A stretch of 64,000 bases of DNA from Odobenus rosmarus divergens. Taxonomy: Eukaryota; Chordata; Mammalia; Carnivora; Odobenidae. Below are positions 26,207 through 39,794 of this stretch, piece after piece (position 1 is the stretch's first letter; each line of letters starts with the position of its first letter). The notes under the pieces are model-generated. The model was not told the DNA's origin. It saw nothing but the letters and a program-made list of their open reading frames with translations, and did not search any database. The stretch is taken from positions 2,457,811 through 2,521,810 of the forward strand of contig NW_004450324.1 in the NCBI RefSeq assembly GCF_000321225.1. The letters run 5' to 3'. The translations under genes were made by a program, and so were the position numbers.

Positions 26207-27199
26207 GGTTTTAGGTACTCTAGAAATATGTTATATTAGATTTAATGTTAATATGTCTAAGAAAGAGAGATGACAACATATTTTACTTTGCTGGTATTTA
26301 ACTATCTCCCCCACTGCCTCCTGGGTGGTCAACTCTCATAAAGCCACTGACCTGTGATTTTTTAAGTCTGTAGTATAAATCTCCCTAAATAAATCCAGTG
26401 CTAAGCCACATGCCATCCTAAACCCTTCTAAACAGCACCCCAGGGTTACATCCTCTGGTCAAGTGTACCAAAGATCCTGCAACAGGACAACCCATTAGAT
26501 GCTATATGAAGTCTCAAGCAGTTGTAGCAACTTGGAAATCCCTTAACAGAACATTTAAATTGAGTACTTTACTGGAACTAATTAGTGTCATTTTAGTCTT
26601 TGAAAAAAACTGTTATTTCTGAGAATTAAACAGGAGACCCTGGAATCTAAAAGCAACAGATCGAATTTGAGCTGGAAGATAATTTCCAACAGCTGGTATT
26701 GGCACTAGACCATAGATGCTTTTTGTTGGGCTTTAGCCTCTGGGAGAAGAACATCATGATTTTCTGAAGAGTAATAGGATAATTGCATGAAACACAGTTT
26801 TAGATCAGCTAAAAGAAGAAAAGAAAGACCAAAAAAAATGTGCAAGTATCATTCTTTGCTTGACTTTTAATGAGAAACTAATGAAAATTAACCAGAAAGT
26901 CATTAATCTGTTATGTCTATATTCACTGGATGTGAGTGGCTAGTATACAATTATATAAACACAAATAAGATACAGATTTTTATGGGGTTTTCTGGACATT
27001 AAGTAATAGTGGTACAAGACAAATGCTAGTTTTGGTGACCAAAGGAAAATGTGTTCAACAAAAACACAGTTTAGATCATTTTGGAAAACTCAACCACAAA
27101 ACCTCAACCATCCCATGCATGTTTTCATTTATATCAAGTGGGTAATGGCAGGGAAGTTTAAAGTGTTTGACTTCCTAAGAAATAGAATGAAGTAATTAA

Positions 27200-27430
27200 G
27201 AATGGGGATTTTTAGGGGCATAGCAACTGACAGTGAGTTGAAATTCTAGGTCTACCTCTTATGAGATGTGTGACCTAGGCAAGTTACTCATATCTCTGTG
27301 CCTTAGTTTCCTCACTTGGGTAAAATAAGGATAATAATAATATCTAGTTCTTAGAGGGACTTTGAAATTTAAATGAGATGATAGATTCTGAGTGCTTAGT
27401 TTAGTATCTGGAAGATAACTGATCAATATA
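27200..27430 (+). mobile_element. MIR
   Basis: GTGTGACCTAGGCAAGTTAC, TCTGTGCCTTAGTTTCCTCA and TTTAAATGAGATGATAGATT are classic MIR core blocks in order. Confidence 0.85.
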
Positions 27431-27462
27431 TATTAGCTATACAGATAATTGTCATTATTAAT

Positions 27463-27500
27463 CAGATCCCTAACATGATATATTTGTAACATCTTTATTA
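27463..27500. repeat. 38-bp local duplication, copy 2
   Basis: Second copy of the 26,169-26,206 segment. The next duplication, a 38-bp tandem, begins 22 bp further on. Confidence 0.7.
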
Positions 27501-27522
27501 TTATCAAAGCAACATTGTTATC

Positions 27523-27598
27523 ATAAAATTGAGGTGGTTGACTTGTGTCAACTTCCATCCATAAAACTGAGGTGGTTGGCTTGCCTCAACTTCTATCC
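27523..27598. repeat. Imperfect 38-bp tandem duplication
   Basis: Two units (27,523-27,560 and 27,561-27,598) share ATAAAA(T/C)TGAGGTGGTTG and AACTTC(C/T)ATCC, with about six differences. Confidence 0.9.
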
Positions 27599-28339
27599 AT
27601 TCTTTCAAAGATCGATCTAGTCATAGTTTTTGCTCATGCTTTTCCCACTAAAGTAGATATGTTTCTTCATTGCATGTGAATTTCAGGAGCCATTTCAATC
27701 TCTTTCCTTTTTTTTTTTTTCTTCTGGGAAGTCTTTCCTAAAGTATTTATTAGGATAGCTATCCTGCAACAGATAAACTTCAATATATCAATGGCTTACT
27801 ATAATAGAAATTTATTTCTCACTCATTCTCATTCTATTAGTATAGGAAAGAGGAGAAACAAAGGGATTTGCTCCACCCAGTCGTTCAGTGTCTTTCATCT
27901 TCAACACATAGTTTTCAAATGCTATGGATGATTCTGGGAATCAACATACAGATGAAAGATGGAATATGAGACAGGAAGGATTATTCAAGTATAGCACCTG
28001 CCATTTCTATACACATTTTATTTGCCAAAATTCAATGTCATGGCCGCATCAATTGCAAGGGAGTCTGGGAATAGCAATCTGTGCATGCAAAGGAAAAATA
28101 AATGCTTTTAGTAAACAGCTTATCAGTTTCTCCTACAGGTTGCCCTTTTTTAGTTTTACTTAATCCTCACTATGATCAGAAAGATAAACTAATTCCTAAC
28201 CAGATACTGCATCTGGCTCAAAACCACGATATATGTGTGCTGCATGGTCTTCTCATAAACTATAAACTAAAAGACTAGTTATCTACTGTCCCCAAACCCA
28301 GTGAACAATGACACACTTAAAAACTACCTTCTTAGAAAC

Positions 28340-29340
28340 AAGAATAATGGGAGATACCGAGGGGACACTGGTTGATAGCAATCAAGAAAACTTTATTGTA
28401 TGCTTTGTGAAGGCCCACATATTACAATGGCTAAAAATCCCCAAACCAACAACTGGTGAGAATGTGGTGCAACTCGAATCTCATTCATTACTTGTGGGAA
28501 TACGGAATGGTTCAACCACTTTGGAAGACAGTTTGGCAAGTTTCTTAGAAAGGTAAACATTGCTATGTTTTGTTAGATGGTATTGGTAAACCACACCATC
28601 AACAATTATGCTCCTTGGAATCTACCCAGCCAATTTGAAAAGTTATGCTCACACAACTTGTGTATGCCTCCATACAAATGTTGATAGCAACTTTATTTAT
28701 AATCACAAAAATTGAAAGCAACGAAGATGTCCTTCAATAGGTGAGTGAATAAGCAAACTATAGTAATCCATATAATGGAATATTATTCAGAGAGGAAAAG
28801 TAAAAGTAATGAGCTATCAAGATACACAAAGACAGGGATGAATCTTCAATGCATAATGCCAAGTGAAAGAAGCCAGTCTGCAAAGGTTAAAATACTGTGT
28901 TATTCCATTTGCATGATATTCTAGAAAAGACAAAATGATGGAAATGTTAGGCAGACAGATAAGTGGTTGCCAGAGGTTCAAGGTGGGTGGTGCTGAATAG
29001 GTGAAGAAATTTTAGGTTGTTGAAACAATTTTGTGTGACACTACAATGGTGGACACATTACAGGATGCTTCTCAAAACTCATAGAAATTTTTTTAAAGTT
29101 TTTTTTTAATTCCAGTTAATATACAGTGTAATATTAGTTTCAGGTGTACAATATAGTGATTCAAAACTTATTTGGTGTTCTTCACAAAAATGTCCTCCTT
29201 AATCCCTATCACCTATTTAATCCATCCCCACAACCACCTCCCCTCTGGTAACCATCAATTTGTTCTCTATAAGAACTCATAGAACGTTATAGCAGAAAGA
29301 GCAAACCTTAATATATTAAACTAGAAAGAAATGATTTAGG
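28340..29340 (+). mobile_element. Old L1 3' region, interrupted
   Basis: AACCACTTTGGAAGACAGTTTGGC, TATAATGGAATATTATTCAG, GTGAAAGAAGCCAGTCTGC and AGATAAGTGGTTGCCAGAGG are L1M 3'-end motifs in sense order. A younger L1 tail at 29,087-29,273 splits it, and the old element resumes after it. Confidence 0.85.
29087..29273 (-). mobile_element. Carnivore L1 3' end nested in older L1
   Basis: Reverse-strand tail (TTTCAGGTGTACAATATAGT, CCACCTCCCCTCTGGTAACC) with an 11-bp target-site duplication, AACTCATAGAA, at 29,076-29,086 and 29,274-29,284. Confidence 0.9.
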
Positions 29341-29851
29341 GGGGTGGTGAATCGCAGGATGAAAGTTATATAAATATATACCTGGAAATAGCAATTACCT
29401 CTTGATTATGAAATTACATTGACTTTTTAAAGAAAGTTATTTTAATTATATCAAAATGGGGGGATGGGCCCCATTATATAAATTCTAAATCTTGTTTGAG
29501 GCATTTCTTGGCTTATACAACTTCCACTACTCAAAATTAAGGCTTGTGGAGACTTCTCCCATACGCATCATTACTCAAGTATAGCACCTGGAACACCCTC
29601 CTCACCAAGACCAACATGCTCCAAGTTAGTTTCCACAATTAGAACCCATGCACACCTCACTCATTTCTGTCTACATCTTCAAAAGTTACAAACTAGGAAA
29701 TGGTCTTCTTCCTACGAGTTGCCAACTCTCGCCACCTGAGGCCATTGTCACTTACCTACCAAGTAAATTCTTACTAGACTCCTAGCTTGCTTTTGGTGCA
29801 TGCAGCAAACAGCTGTTGCCAAGGTCATCCACGCTTTCATTGGCACCTGAG

Positions 29852-29901
29852 CTGCTGAATGTCTCCCTGCTCTGATCTGCTGAATGTCTCCCTGCTCTGA
29901 T
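29852..29901. repeat. Perfect 25-bp tandem duplication
   Basis: The unit starting CTGCTGAATGTCTCCCTGCT occurs twice with no mismatch, followed by four bases of a third. Confidence 0.97.
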
Positions 29902-31124
29902 CTGCCTGGACTGCCCAGCAGTTTTGGCAGGGAGGATCCTCACTTAATTCTAAATGTCCTCTTAGCTTACAGTGTATAGAATTCACTTGATTTCTCTTTT
30001 ATTTTGCTCTTATCTCTTAAAAATGATGCAAATTTTGGGGTTGGAATATTAGAATACACTCCTGCTATACCGAAGGATTTGTGGCTCCAGAATTGTTTAT
30101 CACATCTTTAAGACCCAAACCTGTTTTGCTGATTCTGTCATTTTTTATGAGCGTATTTTTAGAAAACTATCAAGAAAAAGATTTGCCTTATGGATGTACC
30201 TACATCCTTTTTCTTTTATTTGTTTTGAAATAATTATGACTACTACCATGAGGGTTTCCATCAAGAACATTTAGAAAAGGAGATATGATGAAGATGCCTT
30301 TTTTGGAATGTGAAAAGGGTAATTTATAATCCATTTTCTACTCTCCTGGTTAGCACTCAATGACTTCTCATCCTTTCAGTTCCAAACATTTTTTGGACAG
30401 ATAAGTCTAGTACTATCAATGTCTTAGGATAGACAGCAAACTAGAAACCCACTGTGGACTCCCTTTGGTTTTCATACATGTTTGCTCTGGTCATTCAGTG
30501 TCTTAAAATGCTTTAAATGCAGACCCCTAACATTTGGGAGATTTAACATGAAAATTCCAATTTCTGGCTTATCTGTTTTTTAAGAGGACTATCAGTCAAC
30601 ACTGTGTCCACATTCTCCAAAACAACAGTAGTCTTGAACCGAGAAGAAGCTGCCCCTTCTGATAAGCTCAGCACACTCTAGTTGCCACAGGCCCTGCTGC
30701 TCCCTTTTCCTTGTCATGGTAGGTGAGTGTTAGTTACTACTTATGACTGAGCTTGCATTCTAAAATCAATCCTTATCACACTTAGAAGTCCTGCTTGATT
30801 TCATGGGCATTTGTGCTTGCTACCCCTTACTGTGCATTTTCAGATCTATAGGAGAGAGACAAGCAGTGTACCAAGTCTACACCAGTTTCCATGTCCTGTG
30901 CCTCTTAGGCTAGTCTGTGCTTCATTCGTAAATCCAAAATTTGAAAGGGATTGAAATGTGTTCAACTTTTGCAATTTCATTCAAAACGAGGAATATATTT
31001 AGGAAAAACCATAATGATGGATCAACATCTAAATTACCTTTTGTTTGTTTGTTTTCTGTGAAATGTGAAATGTGTGGTGAATCCAGGAATTTTTCTTTAT
31101 TTTTTATTCACAAGGAAAAGTTAT

Positions 31125-31345
31125 AGAGTCGTGGAAAGAACAGTAGATTTATAGATAGAAAACAAGCAAGTGGTATTCACTAGCTGTGTGTTTTTGAGCA
31201 AGCCAATAAACTCTTATGAACACATACCTAAACTTATCTATAAAATGTGTATAATATCTCCCCTGTCTTTCACATAGTTGTTTTAAGGTTCGGGTATGAC
31301 TATGAGTGTGAAAATGCCTTAAAAAACATGAAGCTCTTAATGTAA
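31125..31345 (+). mobile_element. MIR
   Basis: AGTCGTGGAAAGAACAGTAG, CACTAGCTGTGTGTTTTTGAG and TATCTATAAAATGTGTATAA fit the MIR consensus. Confidence 0.75.
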
Positions 31346-31434
31346 GGGATTGTTTAAAAATGAAAAATAGACTCTCAAATGTTCAGGAATGAATGAAATT
31401 CAGGCATTTGCTTATTTTTTATTGTCTTTTGACT

Positions 31435-31790
31435 GATTTAGGCTGAATAATGTCCTCCCCAAGGATAAACACATTATCCTCAGCCCCTGTGATTGTGTTA
31501 CATGGCTAAAGGGACTTTGCACATGTGAGATGTGGAGATGCTGTGATTATCCTGGATCGCTACTATGCTGACCTACGTGAACCAAGGATTGTATGAGGCT
31601 TCTAGAAGCTGGAAAAGGCAAGGAAACAGATTTTATTCTAGAACCACTAGAAGGAACTCTCTCCTGGGGATGTCTTCATCTGGGGATTCTGACCGCCAGA
31701 AACGTAAGGTTATAAATTTGTGTTGTTTTAAGCCTCTAAGTTTGTGGTTGTTTGTTAGCAAAGCAATAGAAAACTCAGGCATCTTCACAA
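31435..31790 (+). mobile_element. MaLR/MLT1-like LTR
   Basis: ATGTCCTCCCCAAGGATA, TGTTACATGGCTAAAGGGAC, AGAAGCTGGAAAAGGCAAGG and TTTGTGTTGTTTTAAGCCTC are shared with MaLR-type LTRs. The exact family is uncertain. Confidence 0.55.
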
Positions 31791-32639
31791 TATGCAGAGG
31801 CTACACATTAAAAATGAAAGGGAAGCATGCCACAAGCAATATTGTATTTCCTGTATTATTTGGAAATTTGATTACTTTTGTCTTAATCCTGGTCCCACAT
31901 GCCTTGGGCACATTTACCCCAGCAAACTTATTCTTTATCTGATTATCCTATTCCAATTTTCATAATCAACATCATATTCCTGGTCTTATTTCCCCTCTCC
32001 AGTACCTTATCTAACTCTCCTCTTCTTGGTATCTAAATATTTTCCCAAATATTGCTTCGAGCAGTAGTCTCTGAAAGTTCTTGGGTTGCTCATATTCTTT
32101 TTGATTTATGTTCCTTTATTTATGTTGAGCATTTATATTCATGCTTCTGTTTTATTTAGTTGTGGTTGTTTATTAGTTTGTCAGCGTCAAACATTGTCTT
32201 AAATCCTGGGCTCATAGGTACTACATACAAAATTCAATAATTTATTTTGAAAACTAAACACACTGTCATGCTCATGCACAATTCTGTTTTCTATTCTTCA
32301 GTCCTTACATATTCTGCTGAGGCAATTTCATCCATATCCATATCCATTTTGTGTGGATGAATCCCAAGTCAGTGCCTCTGGTCTTCCAGCCTTTAGCTGC
32401 TTATATTCTTATAACTGAGAATACAGACATGATAAAGACACATTTTCACAGCCTCAAGATGTTTGACAATTTGCATGAAGGTGATATGTAGTATAGAGGA
32501 TAGGTACCTAAGCCAGTTTAGGGTGGTGAGAAGGATGTTTTCAAAATGATATGATGCTAGAATTGATCTTGAGACACACATATGAGATGTGAGTTAACCT
32601 AGGGAAAGGGTCTCCTGGCAGAAAAGACAGGAAGAGGAA

Positions 32640-32700
32640 AAGGGGAGGGGGAGAAAGAGAAAGAGATGAGACAGAGAGACAAAGAAATAGAGAAGGAAAT
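32640..32700 (+). repeat. GA-rich low-complexity tract
   Basis: Purine-only run of GGGGAGGGGGAGAAAGAG type. Confidence 0.75.
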
Positions 32701-32849
32701 TAAGGATGATCACTAGCTTGCTGAATTGAGTCTCTGCCCATCCCACTCAATTATGTGACATCAGAATATGTGACATACAAACATACACAAAAGGGCAATG
32801 CTTGTGGAGAACTTCAACCAGCTGTATTTAAGGTCTTTGTGAAAGAGCA

Positions 32850-33640
32850 AACAATTAAAAACAAACACCCAGAGCTCAAGAGGAAGATCTGGACTCCAGA
32901 GCTATGGACATAGCACTGGGATTGTTCATACAAGGTGAACATGAAAAATGTATAAGAACAGAAGGAGAGAGGGACGAAAAGAAAAGTCTAAATTTCAGAG
33001 AGAGATAGAGGTGAACCTGCACATGGAAAAGGCAGAGAATGAACAACTAGAGAGAGAATTGGAAGAGAACCAGGAGAGATGTGTATCAGCAAACTAAGGT
33101 CAAAGATGGTTTTAAGGAGGGTGTAGTCAACAATGTCAGATATTGTAGCAAATTGAAGTGAAATGAGCCAGCCCTCCTATTTTGGGGGCTATTCTGAAGT
33201 GACCAGCTCTGGGAAGAGTTTGAGGGTCCACATTTGGGGGACCAGGTCAGTGATCCTTTGTGAAGGAAAGAATCTCCAACACAAAAGAGGAGGTAAAGCC
33301 AAAGACCATGAAAGGCACCAAGGTTCCAAATGCCAAGGGAAGAATAAAAAACATCACCAGGTCCAGGAAGGTCAATAAAGGGTATGAAAATGCAGTTACA
33401 GAGCCAGGAGGACAAAGAAAATAACTACATAGGACCTGGAAACAGGGCAGTATTGGAGCTTCAAGGATCAGAGACAAACAGATTGAAAGTGGTCTTTAGG
33501 CACCATAATGAGGATGTCACTAGTAAGTGTCAGGTGATTCCAGGTTATAGTCGGCTGAGCTGTCTATGAAAGATGAGGGAGAATCAACTGCAACAACAAC
33601 AAAAAAATATGTTTTCGGGAAGCTTCCTTGTGAAAGAGAG
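32850..33640 (-). mobile_element. L2 LINE coding-region remnant
   Basis: GAGAACCAGGAGAGATGTGT, GTAGTCAACAATGTCAGATA and AAATTGAAGTGAAATGAG are the reverse strand of the L2 reverse-transcriptase region. No intact frame remains. Confidence 0.6.
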
Positions 33641-33944
33641 GAGACACGTTGTAGCTAATGGGGGTTACGTAATTAGAAAATCCTGTTTTCTTTTAAGATA
33701 GAAATGATCAGAACATGGAAAAATGGACAGGTAGAAGTTTTGGGAAACAGGAAATATAATTATGGAGCAAGATCCCTGAAGAAGCAAGAGGATGAAATCC
33801 AGAAGAGAGGAGGAATGTTCAACAATAATTTAGTTTCTGAGATTTCTGATATTGGGGAAAAAAGAAGAAGAGAAACTTGTGCTTCCTGTATTTTGTCCAT
33901 AATAATGATGAAATCAATTAAAATTTAAAAGTGTAGTATGAGAG

Positions 33945-34143
33945 GGCGCCTGGGTGGCTCAGTTGGTTAAGCGACTGCCTTCGGCTCAGGTCATGATCCT
34001 GGAGTCCCGGGATCGAGTCCCACATCGGGCTCCCTGCTCAGCAGGGAGTCTGCTTCTCCCTCTGACCCTCCTCCCTCTCATGCTCACTCTCTCTCTCTCA
34101 TTCTCTCTCTCAAATAAATAAATAAATAAAATCTTTAAAAAAA
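33945..34143 (+). mobile_element. Can-SINE
   Basis: Full-length young copy with a perfect 18-bp target-site duplication, AAAAGTGTAGTATGAGAG, at 33,927-33,944 and 34,144-34,161. Confidence 0.97.
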
Positions 34144-35866
34144 AAAAGTGTAGTATGAGAGCCTTGTTGCACCATTTAGAGAAGTTTATGCATAACACAT
34201 TTATACCTATAGATACAGTGTAACACATTTTTCAAAAGTCTAAGCTCATTTAGTATGACAGATCAACAGTTTATTTTTAAAATCAGCTTTGGTGATTTTA
34301 ATATAATAAGGTGACACCTGAGTCTATTAATTATATATCCCATTTAGCATATCATAAGTCACTTATTTATTTGATGGGGAAAAATAAACAGCTCCTCTTT
34401 CATAGGCAGAATTTGTTCCTTTGTGTTACCTAAATTCTTTCATCCTATTACTCAGTGGGTGCTAGTAATTTCATATCCAATAGAATTGAATTAACTTGTT
34501 AGTTAATATGTTTGAAGTGTATTTCAACAATTAGAATTCAAATAGGCTTTAGAAAACACCTGTGTCTGATTAGGCATCTAAGCCAGGTTTCTCTATAAAT
34601 ATAATTGCATTTCAATACTTGAAAGAAAAAAATAATTTATCCATTTATATATTAACATTATCTATATTCTGCTTCATGCACCCGGGCTCTACGAGACCAC
34701 TTTCTTGTTCCCTTCTCAAGAACAGAATATGAATCCTCTTTTGACACACAGGAAGGCCTGGCTTGAAAGTAAAAACAATACCTGCCAAAGAATTCCCAGA
34801 TTTTTGCATCCATAAGCTTAAATAGGCACCCAGTGTGGATAAATGCAAGAAAAATATGAGGGACCACACAAAGCATGCAGAGAAAACTGTAGGGCTAAAT
34901 TAAATTGGCTTAGATGGCCAAGTACTGAGAAGTATCCTTGCAGGAGGAGGGGGCAGAGCCACAGCCATTGGTGGCAACTGCAGTAACACGTTATGGGATC
35001 CACGGGTGTGTCATATGCCATTGCCTGCCTCCCAAAATGTGGAATTTCCCATAATCTTCTCCAGTAAAAAGGCAGAGGTTACAGCTAATGCAAAGCAGTA
35101 GATAATGCCAATACTAAACCATTTGTGTTTGGATTTAGGATGCTTTTTGCCCAGCACATTTATCTAAAACCGGTAATGATCGACTTTTGGAAATTGTCCC
35201 TTTTTCCCTCAGAATCTGGAGCTAGAGCTGTATCTTTGCCAACCTATTGGTAATCTCTATTCTCACCATTTTTCTGCTTTCTACATTCTTGCGGGTTTAG
35301 CAGCAATTCTCCAGTCACCGGCATGGCATCTTGAAAAACTCTTGCAAGTGACTCTGAGAATAGTAACCAAGTCAGCCGTATCCCCAGGGCTCTCACCTGG
35401 GCTCTTGGCTCATTCTAAGTTCTCATAGCTGAAGCATTATTGAAGCCTCTCTCCTACCACATGCCTCCCACCTGGGCAGCCTCCTTACCCTTCTATGGTT
35501 GGGGGCTGCTTTGAGCTCTCAGGTTTTCCATAGGTCTTCAAGTTTGTTTGAAATCCCCCAGCCTGCATTCTTAAGTTTGGTGATGTAAAGTGCCTGCTGG
35601 CTTGGTCTCCAATTTGCCTGATGCTAACTCCTGAGTCTGAGTGCTGCTGGACTTTTGGGATATCCTTGAACTAATTGCTCAACCTCCCAGATATTGCCTA
35701 CAAGTTTGCTTTAACTTAGCTTCATTAATACATATAAAAATATTTATGGAGGCTTTCTAAATGAAAGACTTAAATCATACAAGTACAAATTTTGAAGAAT
35801 AATATTCAGTAAAAAGGTACTGAAAACCAGATGTGGTTGGGTATCCGAAAGTCTGGATTTCCTTTT

Positions 35867-36078
35867 CTTAAAGATTTATTTATTATTTTGGAGCGAGAGA
35901 AAGAGAGTGAGCGAGCAGGGTGAGGGGCAGAGGGAGAGGGAGAGGGAGAGACAATCCCAAGCCGACTCCACACTGAGCGTGTTGCCAGACACAGGGTTCG
36001 ATCTCACAACGCTGCGATCATGACCTGAGGCAAAACCAAGAGTCAGCCGCTTAACGGACTAAGCCACCCAGGTACCTG
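35867..36078 (-). mobile_element. Can-SINE
   Basis: Older copy with an 18-bp target-site duplication, AAGTCTGGATTTCCTTTT, at 35,849-35,866 and 36,079-36,096. Confidence 0.93.
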
Positions 36079-36149
36079 AAGTCTGGATTTCCTTTTATCT
36101 CCTTGTGGCAGAGGTTCAGTTACATGCATGTTTTAATTTCTTTCTGGGC

Positions 36150-36515
36150 CTGAGATCGGCTCCATTTCCCAGGCTCCCTTACAGGTGGGTGTGGCCATGC
36201 TACTGAGTTCTGGACAATGAAGTATAGGCAAAAGTGACAGACCCCACTGCGAGACCCAGTCCATAGAAACCTCCCACTGGTGAGCCTCATTCTCTTCTCC
36301 CTCTCTGTCCATTAGTTGAGGGCGTTCCAGGGCCTCAGAGGAAGACCAAACTGCCACCAGGAAGGACTGAATTTTTGAAGGACTTTACGGAGAAGAGTCC
36401 TCACCAACCCACTGTGGATTGTGATATAGCAAGAATTAAAATTTTCTTGTCTTAAACCACTGAGATTTCAGGGTTTATCAGCTATACCTGGAGTTACTGA
36501 CTGTTACCAATACAT
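36150..36515 (+). mobile_element. MLT1-like LTR remnant
   Basis: Ends with GTGGATTGTGATATAGCAAG and TTAAACCACTGAGATTTCAG, the 3' signature of old MaLR LTRs. The 5' part is diverged. Confidence 0.5.
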
Positions 36516-38229
36516 TACATTTAAGTACTTTCTTTGCTTCTAAGTTTTCAGTGCTAGAATCTGAACCAATCTGTTTACCTATCTTCACTGATGGAGCACC
36601 AGTTATGCTGTTATGCCCTTTACTTTTCCTGCATCCGTTCATTACCACCTTCATTCAAATGAAAAACAAAAGAAACAACAACAAAAAAAAATCAAAACAT
36701 TTAAGCTGTTTCTCTGGATAATTTTCTCCCCTACTACTTCCCACATAGCTCTACTTCTCAAATCCCCCAGATTAATTTAGGCATACTAAATCACAATTTA
36801 CTGTGATTTGCCACTTTCTAAACAGGTAACCTTGGGAAAGTAGTTAAAGCCCTTCAAGACGTAAGTTCTTTACCTAGAGCTGACAATATCTCAGAACTAT
36901 GTTGTCAAGCCAAATGAACATCAGTTACCTCGACTATAAAATCATGATACTAAAAGGCATTTCATATATTTTAATATAAGTAAGTACCAAATGGATATTA
37001 ATAGGTCTTTATTTTGAAAAAAAAAACCCCGAACTTGGGCAAAATGTAGGCATTCTTTATAAGTTTCTTCTTTTCTTTTTCCTTTCCCTCCTACCCTATA
37101 TTCTTAGCTATGTTTGGAGACAAAGGACTGGAGATGTTTCTGCAAAGTGCTGTCATTTGTTGCCCACAGGAGCCTATGACATTCACTCATTCACTCAGTT
37201 ATCAAGTATTCATTGAGTACCCACCATTTGCTCCCTTAAGGAAGACGGAAGCAGGCTGCCATAGCTAATGAAAAAAAGCTGGAAAAGCTGATGGGGGAGT
37301 AAGTGGCTACATCCCCTGAGGGCAGGAGGGAATGCAAGGGTGGACCTTGGGGGGGAAAGTCTTAGGCTTTATCTTAGTAGAAGATTGCCAGGGGAAGCAG
37401 AAGCAGCCAAAAATCCAGGGTATGCCATTTTTGCTCAAACTCTCTTCCTCCTGCCTTGGAATAAAAATATCAGTGGAAATTATTCTGTAAATGTGGCCAT
37501 TATGTTTTACTTCTGCTGATATTGAAGTTCATTCTTATTCCCCGGGGACACAGGTGAAGGTGGAAGGGAGGCAGGGGTCTGGGTAGGTTGGAGACGCCAG
37601 CCTGGAATTTAATATTTTCTGTAGGCAATCTCTTCATGGGTAATTGAAAGTGGGCTCTTTGAAATGCTAGTGATTTAATACTTTTCTTATGAATTAAAAA
37701 ATAGGCACATGCTCTTCCTTTATTCTTTATAAAGTAGCCATTTAAACATCTTCCTGTGTTGGAAGTATTTCTAGCTTAAATATTTTAGAACTTTGAAAAT
37801 TAAAAGGTTTAGTATTTAGGGCAAAGAGTCCCTGTCCTATTTCACACAACCAGGGCTGAACCTTTAATGTCCTGACATTTCCTGGCACAGGAACAAATGC
37901 CGCCATGTTTTACAGCCACACGGAGAGTGAGGTAATCACTAGCAGCAGAGGCATCGATGTCTTTCTCTAAGTTATTCACAATCTTCAGGTCCCACATGTG
38001 CTGATTCCTACCTGACATCTCCTCTCTGCCACATTCAATTGCTTTTGTTAATTTCATCGATTTTAAAAAGAGCAGTTCTGCTTTCTGCTTGCCTTTAAGG
38101 GAGGCGGGAGGATTGATGTATTTCCTTCACTTCCATTCCCTGCGGTTGGTGACATTTTCAATAAATAATCCTATTTTTTTGTTCTCTAGTTTGCATTATG
38201 AACGTCTCTGGAATGTACAGGCATAGGTA

Positions 38230-38480
38230 CCTGGCTGTACTCATGGGATAATATATGCATGTCTGTGTGTCTGTGTACAAACATACATATACATAGAGAT
38301 GCACTCACACAGAAACAATACAATGTGTACATACATTATAAATATGTAACTTCAGTATAATATGAAAATTTATATAGTCAGACAAATTACTGATTCATAC
38401 TTATATTTATAGGTATGGATGTGAACATTTCATGTATATATTTTTACACACACAATGAAGTGTTGGGAAGCCAGAAGGAT
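38230..38480 (+). repeat. TA/CA-rich low-complexity region
   Basis: Short TGTGTCTG, ACATACATATACATA and TACACACACA runs. A similar stretch lies at 39,055-39,130. Confidence 0.6.
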
Positions 38481-38524
38481 GTAGAAAAGCCATATTTAAT
38501 GAGCTTTCTGGTCAGTTAGGGCTA

Positions 38525-38760
38525 ATTTCAGTCCCTGTCTCCTCACTTAAAACCTGGGTAACTTGGTAAATTCAGTCAAGTAACTTAACTCCCTAATCCA
38601 CATATTCTTCACCAGAGTTAATAAAACCTTACCTCTTATCATACCCACGGGGTATTTGTGAGTATTAAATAAGATCAAGGACCACAGTGTTCACCCTTGC
38701 TGTGAGCTTAGAACACAGCAAAGGATGAATGTTTCCTGCTACTAATTTATATTATTTTTG
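38525..38760 (+). mobile_element. MIR
   Basis: AAACCTGGGTAACTTGG, CAAGTAACTTAACTCCCTAA and GGTATTTGTGAGTATTAAAT lie in MIR order. Confidence 0.75.
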
Positions 38761-39794
38761 TACAGACATGCATAGTAGCCATTCTCTAATTAATGGTAAT
38801 TGGTTCCCTGTCTATCTATAATTTCTGGTTAAATAATGGTTGATCCAGACCTCTTCTTTTTTTCAATTCTTGTTAAAAATCTTCCCAAACCAATGGACTC
38901 TACAGGTTATCTAAGTTTACTAAAATGAGCAATGTGTTAAATTTCTAAATATACTGAAATTATGTTTTATGTGCAAAATCTAATAAATTATATTTTTCAG
39001 CCAAATCACAAGTAGGACCTTAATTAAGCAATGGATGTTTCATGTGGTTCTAGAACATATCCATATATATGCACACACATAAATGTACGTATATGCATAA
39101 ATAAGATATATGCATATATATAGTACAATCATATACAATGATAAATGCAAAAGCATAAAGATAAACCAGAGAATAAAAATTAAATGCATGATAGCAAAAT
39201 CACAATTCTTTCATAGAGACTGCTTGGGTAGAGGATAGGGTATGGGACTTCAAACAAGAACTCTTTTTCATGACTTTGTGTCACAATACTTGAACATGTG
39301 ATCTCAGGCAACTCAATATCTACAAATCTTGCTTTTAACTATCCAACCTAAATGTTCTATAAAAATTATTGTGCAGGAAAATTTAACTTCTAATGTATGG
39401 GAAAATGTACATTTTAAGGCTAGTAGAGATTTCATGTCTATATATCTGTATGTGTGTATTTATATGAATTTGTCTATCCTTAGGTACTGGATTCATTTTG
39501 GCAATCTTTAAGAAAATATGTTTTCCTATAACATCTGCCTAGTCCTATTTGTAATAATGAAATCTACTCATGTAGCCATGGTTCTAGACCTCTATCCAGG
39601 GGTGTCACTGGTATCTAGACATGCAATTTGGGGGCCTAACTGCAGCTCTCTTGAAAGTATTTGTTTCTGCCTGGTATAAGCATGGTCTGTGGTTGATACT
39701 TTGCATATAATCCAAAAATCACTCCAGAATATATCCTTATCAATTTTCATATGTTACACCGTGTACAGTGTGGCTCAAGTTTTAGATTTGTATG

